Of a stretch of 22,359 nucleotides of DNA, positions 15,052 to 21,904 are shown piece by piece. This DNA is from a virus. The translations under genes were made by a program, and so were the position numbers. The stretch lies in IMG/VR virus record IMGVR_UViG_3300027852_000180, positions 1 through 22,359 of that record; one strand, given 5' to 3'. Every line of letters starts with the position of its first letter. The first letter of the stretch is position 1. The notes under the pieces are model-generated. The model saw only the letters and a list, made by a program, of their open reading frames with translations, did no database searches and was not told where the DNA came from.

Positions 15052-15343
15052 GTTGGTAGTCTCCTGACTTGGTCTTCGCCCAGCGGCGAGTAACGTTGAT
15101 AGCCATTTTCTTTTCTACCTCTTCGAGCAGATCGAAGCCCTCTTCCTCAGCCACTTGGAATAGGATGATCAGAACGTCCGCAGCTTCGCCCCGGACCTCC
15201 GCTCGTTTATCATTGTAGAGGGCGGTGAGTAGCTCCGCCATCTCTGTGTTTGCCCTGATCGCAATCTGGAGGCTATCGCTCCGACCAAATTTAGACCGGG
15301 ACCACTTGGTGATCTTGAACTGGTTCCATAGCTTTTGCATCAC
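15044..15343 (-). CDS. MazG-like nucleotide pyrophosphohydrolase, 99 aa
   Basis: A short all-helical protein with the MazG-like metal motif: ANTEMAELLTAL (E-x-x-E type) and EAADVLIILFQVAEEEG (E-x-x-D type), followed by a Lys/Arg-rich helix EVEKKMAINVTRRW. Members cut NTPs or dNTPs to monophosphates and pyrophosphate. In phages they adjust nucleotide pools or alarmone levels. The frame opens with GTG at 15343, immediately followed by ATG at 15340; both overlap the polymerase stop (GTGATG junction), and either could be the start. Confidence 0.8.
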   Translation of the reverse strand: MMQKLWNQFKITKWSRSKFGRSDSLQIAIRANTEMAELLTALYNDKRAEVRGEAADVLIILFQVAEEEGFDLLEEVEKKMAINVTRRWAKTKSGDYQHV

Positions 15344-17352
15344 TGCTCGACCTCTTTAATATAGCCCCAATTGGGACCGATTTCCGTATCAACCCGGAAC
15401 GGTACTCGACCCGGGACGACGTCTGTCATAATTTTACCGATGGCAACGCCCTCTGCTACTGAGCCAACTGTACAGTCGGTTTCGTCGTGAACCTGTAGCT
15501 GAAGGTTGTAGCCCTCCGCATCAATTTGAACCATCGCCTTTTTCATCTGGTCGGCAGACGATCCTTGGATGATCCGGTTCAAAGCTCGGTGCGTGAAGTC
15601 GTAGTTGCCTCGGCTGTCTTTCTCGAAGTTTAGGACCCGTCCGAGGATCGTCCGAACCTCGCCGACCGACTTCGCTTGCTTCTCGGCCTCCTTGGCCAGC
15701 TTACGGATGAACGGAGCCCGGTCGTCGAACGTGTCGATGACCCTTTGCCCTTCTTCTCCAGCGGTCTCGTAGACAAAGCCTTCACCGATCTCTCCCCGAC
15801 GCATAGCCGCGTCGTAGCCGTCCTCAAAGAACTCCTGAACGCGGTGGCGTCCGTCGCGGTAGGCTACACACCAACGGGTTGGAAGACCCAAATCGAGGCA
15901 TAGCTTCTTTCCGCCCTCGCCGTAGCAGAGACCAAGATACAAGTTCTTGGCGCTCTTCCGAGGGAGGCCGGTCAGCTTCGCCATGAAGTCGTGATTGTCC
16001 AGCTTCGGGTTATCGTGGTAGGCTTGGGCTGCGGCTCTCGCTCCTGGTAGATTCATCTCGGCAGCGAAATGGGTCGTCCAGCGAGGCTCCTGCTGGGAAT
16101 AGTCGTTACAGCACCAGAGACCTCCCTCGTCGGGTATGTAGACTGAGCGCCACATCTTTGCGAAATAGTCGCGGGATGGTTGCTGCTGGAGGTTCGGGTT
16201 CACGGCGCTACAACGACCGTAGCGAGCACCCTTCTGTTCTCCGGCCTCGGTCTCCCGGGCGATCTGGTTAAATGTACAGTGGATACGACCGTTGACTTGG
16301 TACGTCCGAAGGGACCCAACGAACGTCGTCCGGAGCTTGTTGACCTTCCGAGCATTAGCGAGTGCCCAACCGACCTTTCCGCCGATCCTCTTGAATGTGT
16401 CTTGGGTGACCTCCTTCTGACCTTGGGTCGTCAGAGGTAGCTCCTCCCCGGTGAAGGCTTCAATTGCCCGGCCCATAGCCTCCGAGTTGTTGACGTTCCC
16501 GACGCCAACCTGAACTCCGGTCTCCCGGGCGACGATATCTAGGCTCCAACGTTCCCGGTCTAGGCTCCACTTCTCTATCTGGTCAATCTTCTCCCAATCG
16601 ACGGCGACGCCTCGGCGTCTCATCTTGACGAGGATCGGGAGGACCTTTGACTCAACGTCCCAGATATCGGAGCGAGAGCGTCCCCAACGGTTTTTCTCAA
16701 GCAGTTTGACTTCCTGCTTCTCAAGGATTTCAAGAGGGCTCGTCACGTCCCGCTCGGCGTAGGTTCCAACGAACCGCCCCGGGAGTTTCCACATCTCTTT
16801 CTTCGGATCGACCCCGTAGATCGCTGCGGCTTCGCGGAGTAGCTGCTCGCTTTTACTCTCCACACCCCAACGCTTCCCGATATTGATCAGGGAGTAGCTG
16901 AATTGAAGCTCGTTGATAAGGGGGTCGGCAATTTGAATGTCTCGGTAGAACTCGACCTGCGGAAACACAACGCCGTTCTCCCATAGGTAGTCGAGATCGT
17001 AGTCGAGCCGCGCACCGACAACTTCGCCTCGGAACCGCTTGGCGTTCTCCTGGAGATAACGCCAGACTTGGTCAATGTCGAGGTTGTCCCCGCCAAAGTG
17101 TCTGATCGGTAGATAGTAGCCTCGACCGATAGGCTCGCCCTTCACCTGACAGGAGAAAGATATGCCTGTCACGTACCCGCCGCGCCGAACTCCGATCCCC
17201 AACTGTTTTAGTTGGGGATCGCAAGTCTCAACGTCTACGCAGACACGGTTAAAACGCGACCAGTCAGGCAAATCGTTTAGATCAGGGGGAACCCAGTCAC
17301 ATTCCGGCTCAAACATCGGAAGTTGAAGACCAGAGTCAGTCTTCTTCGCCAT
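15340..17352 (-). CDS. DNA polymerase, family A, with 3'-5' proofreading domain
   Basis: A 670-residue replicative polymerase. Exonuclease motifs come first: VDVETCD (D40, E42), GARLDYDLDYLW (D117 or D119) and YAERD (Y198, D202), so proofreading should be active. The polymerase domain has motif A DYSQQEPR at 417-424, the O-helix RKSAKNLYLGLCYG with R465 missing its usual second Arg (Lys instead), K469 and Y477, and motif C QVHDE at 620-624. There is no 5' nuclease domain, as is usual for phage enzymes. The residue aligned with E. coli Pol I Phe762 is Leu473. The start is coupled to the upstream stop by a TAATG junction. Confidence 0.95.
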   Translation of the reverse strand: MAKKTDSGLQLPMFEPECDWVPPDLNDLPDWSRFNRVCVDVETCDPQLKQLGIGVRRGGYVTGISFSCQVKGEPIGRGYYLPIRHFGGDNLDIDQVWRYLQENAKRFRGEVVGARLDYDLDYLWENGVVFPQVEFYRDIQIADPLINELQFSYSLINIGKRWGVESKSEQLLREAAAIYGVDPKKEMWKLPGRFVGTYAERDVTSPLEILEKQEVKLLEKNRWGRSRSDIWDVESKVLPILVKMRRRGVAVDWEKIDQIEKWSLDRERWSLDIVARETGVQVGVGNVNNSEAMGRAIEAFTGEELPLTTQGQKEVTQDTFKRIGGKVGWALANARKVNKLRTTFVGSLRTYQVNGRIHCTFNQIARETEAGEQKGARYGRCSAVNPNLQQQPSRDYFAKMWRSVYIPDEGGLWCCNDYSQQEPRWTTHFAAEMNLPGARAAAQAYHDNPKLDNHDFMAKLTGLPRKSAKNLYLGLCYGEGGKKLCLDLGLPTRWCVAYRDGRHRVQEFFEDGYDAAMRRGEIGEGFVYETAGEEGQRVIDTFDDRAPFIRKLAKEAEKQAKSVGEVRTILGRVLNFEKDSRGNYDFTHRALNRIIQGSSADQMKKAMVQIDAEGYNLQLQVHDETDCTVGSVAEGVAIGKIMTDVVPGRVPFRVDTEIGPNWGYIKEVEQ

Positions 17353-17987
17353 TACTTTTCTTCCGCTTCGTTGTATCCGAAGGGGGAAGGGTGATCGACC
17401 AATCCAAAGCCCTCAACCACATTACCCTCCTCTTCCTGAGAAAGGCGAAGTTCCTTCAATTCGCGAAGACGGCGCTCAATAGCGCTCTCCTCTCTTTGTG
17501 GAGGGGCAACGACCTCAACACTGGTAGGTTGAACCCGCCCTTGGATCGGAGGAGCGTATCCCCCAGCTGCTAGACGTAGGTGAGCGTTCATAGCCGCCTT
17601 CTCGCTGTCCTCAGCGTTGTCGCGGTGAGTGGCCCCGAAGCCTCGGGCGACAAGGTCGCTCTCGACTAGCAGGAGGTAGCGGCGGAGGTCGCGGATATCG
17701 TCGATCACGCCCTCGGATCGCTGATCCGCTTCGACGTGCTCAAAGATGTCGTATCGGTTCGCCCCGGGAGCCTCGTTCTTGATTGGGCTTCCCGCGACAA
17801 CTCTCTTCAACCGGTTCTCAAGCCTGTCCCACTTCCGAGCTAACATCATGAAAGCTCCGACGCCGCCACGGGATTTCCAACTGTTCCCGTAGCTCGCTTG
17901 GGCTTTCTTCAGACCGGCTACGTCGTCGCGAGCAATCTGGTCGAGTTCGGCGAGATATCCTTCGCCTTGGGGGTCAAACTTATCCAC
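17352..17987 (-). CDS. DUF1599 (nucleotide modification associated domain 1)-like protein, about 211 aa
   Basis: The central part has the pattern KKAQASYGNSWKSRGG, then LARKWDRLENRL, then SEGVIDDIRDLRRYLLLVES. This follows the DUF1599/Nmad1 layout (YG..W, K..RL, a degenerate E..DD..DL helix), an all-alpha, MazG-like fold found beside base-modification genes. The C-terminal third is Pro/Glu/Arg-rich and probably flexible. The GTG at 17987 is preferred because AAAGGA lies 8 bases upstream and it overlaps the HD gene by only 8 bp. The frame is open to an ATG at 18029, which also has a GGAG, so 14 more residues are possible. It may help adjust nucleotide pools; the exact reaction is unknown. Confidence 0.6.
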   Translation of the reverse strand: MDKFDPQGEGYLAELDQIARDDVAGLKKAQASYGNSWKSRGGVGAFMMLARKWDRLENRLKRVVAGSPIKNEAPGANRYDIFEHVEADQRSEGVIDDIRDLRRYLLLVESDLVARGFGATHRDNAEDSEKAAMNAHLRLAAGGYAPPIQGRVQPTSVEVVAPPQREESAIERRLRELKELRLSQEEEGNVVEGFGLVDHPSPFGYNEAEEK

Positions 17988-18507
17988 GTGTCCATTCCTT
18001 TGTTTCTCCAGACCAATCGAGAAGAACATGCTGAAGCTCCGGCGGGATATCGTTCCAGCCGAGTGCGATCATGTGATCACACGCCTCTTGGTCCTTGATG
18101 TAGGTACGAGAACCCAACTTCTCCTGTTCTTGGGTCCACCACCAGAAGTCGAGGAGGTCGAGCCACTTGAGCCAACGCGCCTCTGTCGGGTTCAGATCGG
18201 GTATTTGGAGACCGCGCTCCTCCCGGACTGAATCCTCGGCGTCTTCGTAAGCCGCCCCGAGTTCAGGAAAGCCCTTCTTGCCGCCGTGCGGCATATCCCC
18301 AACGACGCGCTCCGAGGAGGTGTCGTGAAGTGAGATCGCCCGGAGTAGAGCCAGAGAAGGCCCAGGATGGAGCAGGAGGCAAGCGGAGAGCATACCGTAG
18401 GTGTGGAAGCCGTTGTTGTAGCTTCCGATATGAGGCTTCGTGTGGCAACGTTCGACATAGCTGCCTTCCCGTATGTCCCGAAGCCTTTGAGCATCTGTCG
18501 CTACCAT
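17980..18507 (-). CDS. HD-domain phosphohydrolase (YfbR-like 5'-nucleotidase family)
   Basis: A 175-residue protein with the ligands of an HD metal site in order: H35 in NNGFHTYGML, H61-D62 in SLHDTSSER, then VVGDMPHGGKKG and a later Asp in WLKWLDLLDFWWW (D117 or D120). The GDMPH segment and helical spacing resemble YfbR-like 5'-deoxynucleotidases, which remove phosphate from dNMPs. It sits between the thymidylate-synthase-like gene (TAATG junction) and the DUF1599-like gene, so a role in removing or recycling a deoxynucleotide is sensible. Which nucleotide it uses cannot be read from the sequence. Confidence 0.78.
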   Translation of the reverse strand: MVATDAQRLRDIREGSYVERCHTKPHIGSYNNGFHTYGMLSACLLLHPGPSLALLRAISLHDTSSERVVGDMPHGGKKGFPELGAAYEDAEDSVREERGLQIPDLNPTEARWLKWLDLLDFWWWTQEQEKLGSRTYIKDQEACDHMIALGWNDIPPELQHVLLDWSGETKEWTRG

Positions 18508-19565
18508 TAGGCCAGCCCCTTATCAATTGCTGCCTGGCGGCGACGTTCCAGCCATTCAGTAGCAGCGAGTTTCCAGTCCTCAGACTGACATTGGGAGACG
18601 ATCTCAATCGCCCCGTCGTAGCGGTCCAAACCCTCGCCTTCAGAATAATGCTGGTGGGCCATAAGCATCGGGATAGCTACGCGACGAAGCCAGGGGATGC
18701 GTATCCCAACAACGGGACCTTCTTCAATCAGCATCCCAATATCCTCGCGCCAAACTTGGTCGTTGGTCGAGGCGTTATTATAGAAGATTGGAAGGGCCGA
18801 GACCGTTCCCCTGGAATAGCGTCCCCTGAACGGCTCCATCTTCGTCGTAAGGTCAATCAGAGGGGCGCACTTATCCCACATACCGCCCAACTCTGTATAA
18901 GCATGCATATTAGTGCTTACCTGAGTATAGGCCCCGACTTCGACGCCGATCAGACCGGCTAGGTATTCTTGGAGGAACGAGAAGTGAACCGCGTTCGCTC
19001 CAAGAGCGCCCCAGATAAGGTCATTGGACCGGTTGAAGACAGTGAGGTCTAGCTTCCCGTTCGGAGCGATCTTCGGGATCGCTAAGAGGTTACAGGGAAT
19101 GTCTTTCGAGTTCAGACCAAAGTCGTGGTGGCCGTCCCACATAGAGATAAGAAGACGACGACCGGTCGGGTCCTTCTTCAACGCTTGAACAATCGTCTGT
19201 ATCTGGTCGATAGGGTAGCCGTCGGACGTCTCGAAGTGGAAGCGCCAGCGGTAGCCGTAAGCCCCGTTGAATGTTTTTCCGTTATCAGAGAACTGACCGA
19301 AGTTCTTCACAAATCGAGCTGGGAACTCGACATCATTGCGTCCTGCAATCATCCAAAGACACTCGGCCAAGTGGAAGAAAGGGTTGGCATCCCGCTCCGG
19401 GAAGAACAGAACCCGCTCTGTTGGGTTCTCGTACCGGATCGCGACGTCCTGATCGAACTGGCGCACTGGGCCGTTACGGCTTGGGCGTTCAACACCTAGG
19501 CGCTCAATCGCCCGTAGCATTTCCGGGAGCGCCTCTTCGACGTTTCTGAAGTTGTATGATCTCAT
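18507..19565 (-). CDS. Thymidylate synthase family enzyme (dTMP synthase or dUMP hydroxymethylase)
   Basis: A 352-residue protein of the thymidylate synthase fold. Visible landmarks: FHLAECLWMIAG at about 64-75, GAYGYRW at 101-107, GRRLLISMWD at 135-144 (phosphate-binding Arg pair), the catalytic Cys158 in KDIPCNLLAIP, RSND at 179-182, an Asn at 191 and H221-x-Y223 in the nucleotide pocket. The His-x-Tyr and Asn favour dUMP over dCMP as substrate. It is longer than E. coli ThyA (264 residues). In phages with hypermodified thymine the same fold adds a hydroxymethyl group to dUMP instead of a methyl group. The kinase and glycosylase-like genes upstream make that variant a serious possibility, but sequence alone does not decide it. 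Confidence 0.85.
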   Translation of the reverse strand: MRSYNFRNVEEALPEMLRAIERLGVERPSRNGPVRQFDQDVAIRYENPTERVLFFPERDANPFFHLAECLWMIAGRNDVEFPARFVKNFGQFSDNGKTFNGAYGYRWRFHFETSDGYPIDQIQTIVQALKKDPTGRRLLISMWDGHHDFGLNSKDIPCNLLAIPKIAPNGKLDLTVFNRSNDLIWGALGANAVHFSFLQEYLAGLIGVEVGAYTQVSTNMHAYTELGGMWDKCAPLIDLTTKMEPFRGRYSRGTVSALPIFYNNASTNDQVWREDIGMLIEEGPVVGIRIPWLRRVAIPMLMAHQHYSEGEGLDRYDGAIEIVSQCQSEDWKLAATEWLERRRQAAIDKGLA

Positions 19566-19681
19566 TTCTTAGACTTCCTTTCAAGCCAAAGTTTCATTTT
19601 GATCGCGGGGTCCCAGCGAATAGGAATAAACGCTAGTACGCCACAGATTGCGAGCAGGATATATCCAAACCAATCGGTCAA
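19562..19681 (-). CDS. 39-residue single-span membrane peptide with TTG start
   Basis: This fills the 112-base gap between the cupin and the thymidylate-synthase-like gene. The frame TTG ACC GAT TGG begins on the cupin stop (TTGA overlap), has GGAGAG 5 bases upstream, and ends with a TGA that overlaps the next ATG (ATGA). Its peptide has one hydrophobic stretch, DWFGYILLAICGVLAFIPIR, followed by a basic tail WLERKSKK, so it is probably anchored with the positive end inside. Overlaps at both ends and a good ribosome site support it, although nothing of its function is known. Confidence 0.6.
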   Translation of the reverse strand: MTDWFGYILLAICGVLAFIPIRWDPAIKMKLWLERKSKK

Positions 19682-20136
19682 CTCATCTCTCCGCAACCAC
19701 GACCAGGCGAGCCTGGATTATTTGGATCCACGAAGTCGGTCCACTCAACGAAGCCCTTAGGGCAGTGAAAGCCCCATTCGCGGATACGGGGACCCGTTAT
19801 AAACAACGTTTCACAGGGCTCGCCGTGAATAAGCTCAAGGCGGTGGGCGTCAGTTGGAGGGCGAAAGACAACGTCTCCTTCCTTAACAACTCTGCTCTCT
19901 CCGCTCGGAAGCACCTCGGCCATACGGCCTTTGGTGCAGAGCGAGATCGACGGCCAAGGATGGTCGTGAAGTGCCCGGTCATCATCGTCGTGGAGCACTT
20001 CGTGGTAGTAGATATTGAACTCAGTGTTCCGAGGGATCAGCCACCAACGCCGCATATAGGGGTCGTCTTTGTTTGGCCCAATCAAGAAGTCTGGCTCCCG
20101 GCTAGGCTTCAGGTTCTTGTAGGATGAATAGATCAT
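19678..20136 (-). CDS. Cupin-domain protein, 152 aa
   Basis: A single small cupin barrel. Motif 1 has H57-D-H59 in RALHDHPWPSISL with E74 in GRMAEV further on. Motif 2 is KEGDVVFRPPTDAHRLEL with H98. These His residues could hold an Fe2+ or other metal ion, as in cupin dioxygenases, isomerases or hydrolases. The start at 20136 is chosen for the ribosome site GGGAGGGG; the frame is open to 20187 inside the upstream gene. It lies between the glycosylase-like hypermodification gene and the thymidylate-synthase-like gene in one overlapping run, so it may tailor the modified base, but this is inference. Similar cupins of unknown role occur in other phages. Confidence 0.75.
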   Translation of the reverse strand: MIYSSYKNLKPSREPDFLIGPNKDDPYMRRWWLIPRNTEFNIYYHEVLHDDDDRALHDHPWPSISLCTKGRMAEVLPSGESRVVKEGDVVFRPPTDAHRLELIHGEPCETLFITGPRIREWGFHCPKGFVEWTDFVDPNNPGSPGRGCGEMS

Positions 20137-20137
20137 A

Positions 20138-21172
20138 TCAGTATCCCCTCCCTTCAATATATTTGGCTCGCATCTTACCCTCGCCACGTTTCATGCGGAG
20201 CCACTTATCGACTTCACAAAGGGAGTGCTCAATATCACGAATTTCGAGATCGCCCCAAGGGAACCAGCTGGCCCATTTACCCTCGTGGCCGCGCTCTCGG
20301 GCGAGATCGAGTAGCTCGCGCATGAGGGCGGAAGCCGTTGACTGATTAAGGGCTGTGTTGTGGTGAAGGTCCCGGAGACGGTTGAGACCCCGAAGAGCAC
20401 CGGGTCCGGCGTTGCCCCACTGGTAGATATCCGGTGCCTCTTCGAGATAGCGGGTATGGCGTAGGTCAGTGACGACTTCATAGGCCATGAACGGCCCCCA
20501 ACCGATGAAGTCTTTCTCTTTAGCAAGGCTTTCCCAGACCTCTTTTAGCTTGAGCTCCTTACAGGCGAATAACTCACCAAAGTGGCCGCGCTCTTTCCAG
20601 AGACGTCCGATCACGATCTGAGCGATATACTGATTCTTGGTCCAGTTGTACCATTCTGCCTTCCGATTGCTTTCGGCTCTGATCATGTAGGCCCCAGTAT
20701 AAACTTTGACCCCTTTCGCTTGATAGGTGTCGAGGGCATCCCCCATGTCAGCTGGGTCCCAATCGGAGGCGAGCGGCCAAGCCCCGGGGGTATTGATCAA
20801 CATTTCTAAGGTTGGCGGCCAGTTGATGTACCGAGCAATTGCCAGCATGATCCACAGGTTCGGATGATCCGCGAAGGGCTCCCGGATATTCTCCCTGACC
20901 CAGATTGTAACCGTATCCAGTTCGCGGAAGACGTTACAGAAGCGACCCTCGGCGAGGACTGCGTCCCGAGTGAACGAGGTCCCTTTTGGGTGTAAAGCAA
21001 AGTGATCCGGGTCGGCTTCTTCGAGATCGGCCTCCTCCGGGACGTATAGTGTCCCTGGGTCGATCCCCTCCCGGATACTCTTCCGGATATAGATCGCGTG
21101 GCGCTCTTCCATCCAAGCCCAAAGAGGGCCGGGAGCAAAAGCTGATCCGATAGCTTTTTCGTTATCCGACAT
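20138..21172 (-). CDS. DNA base hypermodification protein, HhH-glycosylase-like (aGPT-Pplase/HMUDK-helical family)
   Basis: A 344-residue helical protein. It carries signatures I associate with the glycosylase-like proteins of thymine hypermodification operons: RFCNVFRELDTVT at 77-89, GWGPFMAYEVVTDLR at 224-238, GPGALRGLNRL at 256-266 (helix-hairpin-helix-like) and DIEHSLCEVDKW at 313-324, with a basic C-terminus. Related proteins (alpha-glutamyl/putrescinyl-thymine pyrophosphorylases and the helical domain of hydroxymethyl-dU DNA kinases) act on phosphorylated hydroxymethyl-dU in DNA and put an amine in place of the phosphate. It overlaps the P-loop kinase by 11 bp, the expected partner. The amine donor is unknown. 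GGAGAG precedes the ATG. Confidence 0.7.
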   Translation of the reverse strand: MSDNEKAIGSAFAPGPLWAWMEERHAIYIRKSIREGIDPGTLYVPEEADLEEADPDHFALHPKGTSFTRDAVLAEGRFCNVFRELDTVTIWVRENIREPFADHPNLWIMLAIARYINWPPTLEMLINTPGAWPLASDWDPADMGDALDTYQAKGVKVYTGAYMIRAESNRKAEWYNWTKNQYIAQIVIGRLWKERGHFGELFACKELKLKEVWESLAKEKDFIGWGPFMAYEVVTDLRHTRYLEEAPDIYQWGNAGPGALRGLNRLRDLHHNTALNQSTASALMRELLDLARERGHEGKWASWFPWGDLEIRDIEHSLCEVDKWLRMKRGEGKMRAKYIEGRGY

Positions 21173-21842
21173 GAGGCTCTCCGTTGACTATGTCGCGCAA
21201 GAAGTTCCCTTGCGGACTGTTCGCAATAATCGTATTGTGGCCAGCGTCTTCCAGGTCCTCGTCTACAATACAGGTTTCAACCCGGAAACCAGCGGTTGCT
21301 GCTTTCTGAAGGGAGGATTCAACCGCCGATATCTTAGCAGCGACCTGTTCCTCGTTCACAGGCTTACCTCCGTTGCGTCGTTGGATGCGGGCAAGGGCGA
21401 CGTCGAGCGGGACTTCTAGTCCCATGAAAATAAACTCATGACCCTCGTCGCGCATCTCCGCAGCGAAGGCTCCCCAAGAGCCCCAGACGGTTGAGGCGAG
21501 GATACCTTCGAATACAACTGCCTTGAATTCGTGAAGCTCAGCAAGTTCGACGGCCTTTCGGATCGCGGCGAAGGCGTATTCGAATTTCTTAATTTTATCC
21601 ATACCTCCAGCCATTGTCGAATAGTCGCCGACGACGATCACAAGGTCGTCATTATTGGCGTACCCTTCGACAAACCGGTCTTTCGTCCCGGTCTTCATCT
21701 CTTCGGTATAGTAGTGGAGGTCGATCTTCTTCACCGGCGAATTTTCGTTACCGGAGAAGTTGGCGGGCTCGTGCTGGAGGAAGGTTCGAATTGCCGTTGA
21801 CTTGCCGGTTCCGTTCGTTCCTCTTACGTTGATGAGTTTCAT
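21162..21842 (-). CDS. P-loop nucleotide kinase, probable 5-hydroxymethyl-dU DNA kinase
   Basis: A 226-residue P-loop protein that starts directly with Walker A: MKLINVRGTNGTGKST (G8 to T16). A central DLVIVVGDYSTMAGGMD and AVVFEGILASTVWGSW act as the substrate-side strands, with ALARIQRRNGGKPV as a possible lid arginine helix. N-terminus and context resemble the 5-hmdU DNA kinase (HMUDK) family, which phosphorylates hydroxymethyl-dU in DNA. An ordinary deoxynucleotide kinase is the main alternative. It overlaps the glycosylase-like gene downstream by 11 bp, and a promoter candidate lies in the 62-base gap upstream. Confidence 0.65.
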   Translation of the reverse strand: MKLINVRGTNGTGKSTAIRTFLQHEPANFSGNENSPVKKIDLHYYTEEMKTGTKDRFVEGYANNDDLVIVVGDYSTMAGGMDKIKKFEYAFAAIRKAVELAELHEFKAVVFEGILASTVWGSWGAFAAEMRDEGHEFIFMGLEVPLDVALARIQRRNGGKPVNEEQVAAKISAVESSLQKAATAGFRVETCIVDEDLEDAGHNTIIANSPQGNFLRDIVNGEPHVG

Positions 21843-21869
21843 GGTTCTCTCTTTCTAGGTTCTAGGGGG

Positions 21870-21898
21870 ACTTTACTTCTCTAAGCCGCGCCGGGCAA
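21870..21898 (-). promoter_or_regulatory. Possible promoter before the kinase gene
   Basis: On the minus strand TTGCCC (plus-strand 21893-21898), 17 bases, TAAAGT (21870-21875), ahead of the kinase ATG at 21842. Each hexamer matches 4 of 6 consensus bases. The same stretch holds a short CCGC...GCGG stem and a CTAGAACCTAG palindrome, so it might also be an attenuator. Confidence 0.4.
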
Positions 21899-21904
21899 GC
21901 GGTT

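Noticed and set aside
18066-18083. GATCATGTGATCACACG, similar to the third control-region repeat
   Set aside because: It lies within the HD-phosphohydrolase coding frame and lacks the TCATACGATC block, so chance is more likely than a fourth copy.
18330-18962. Plus-strand open frame of 210 residues
   Set aside because: It is antisense to the HD and thymidylate-synthase-like genes, whose active-site motifs are clear; its own translation resembles no protein family.
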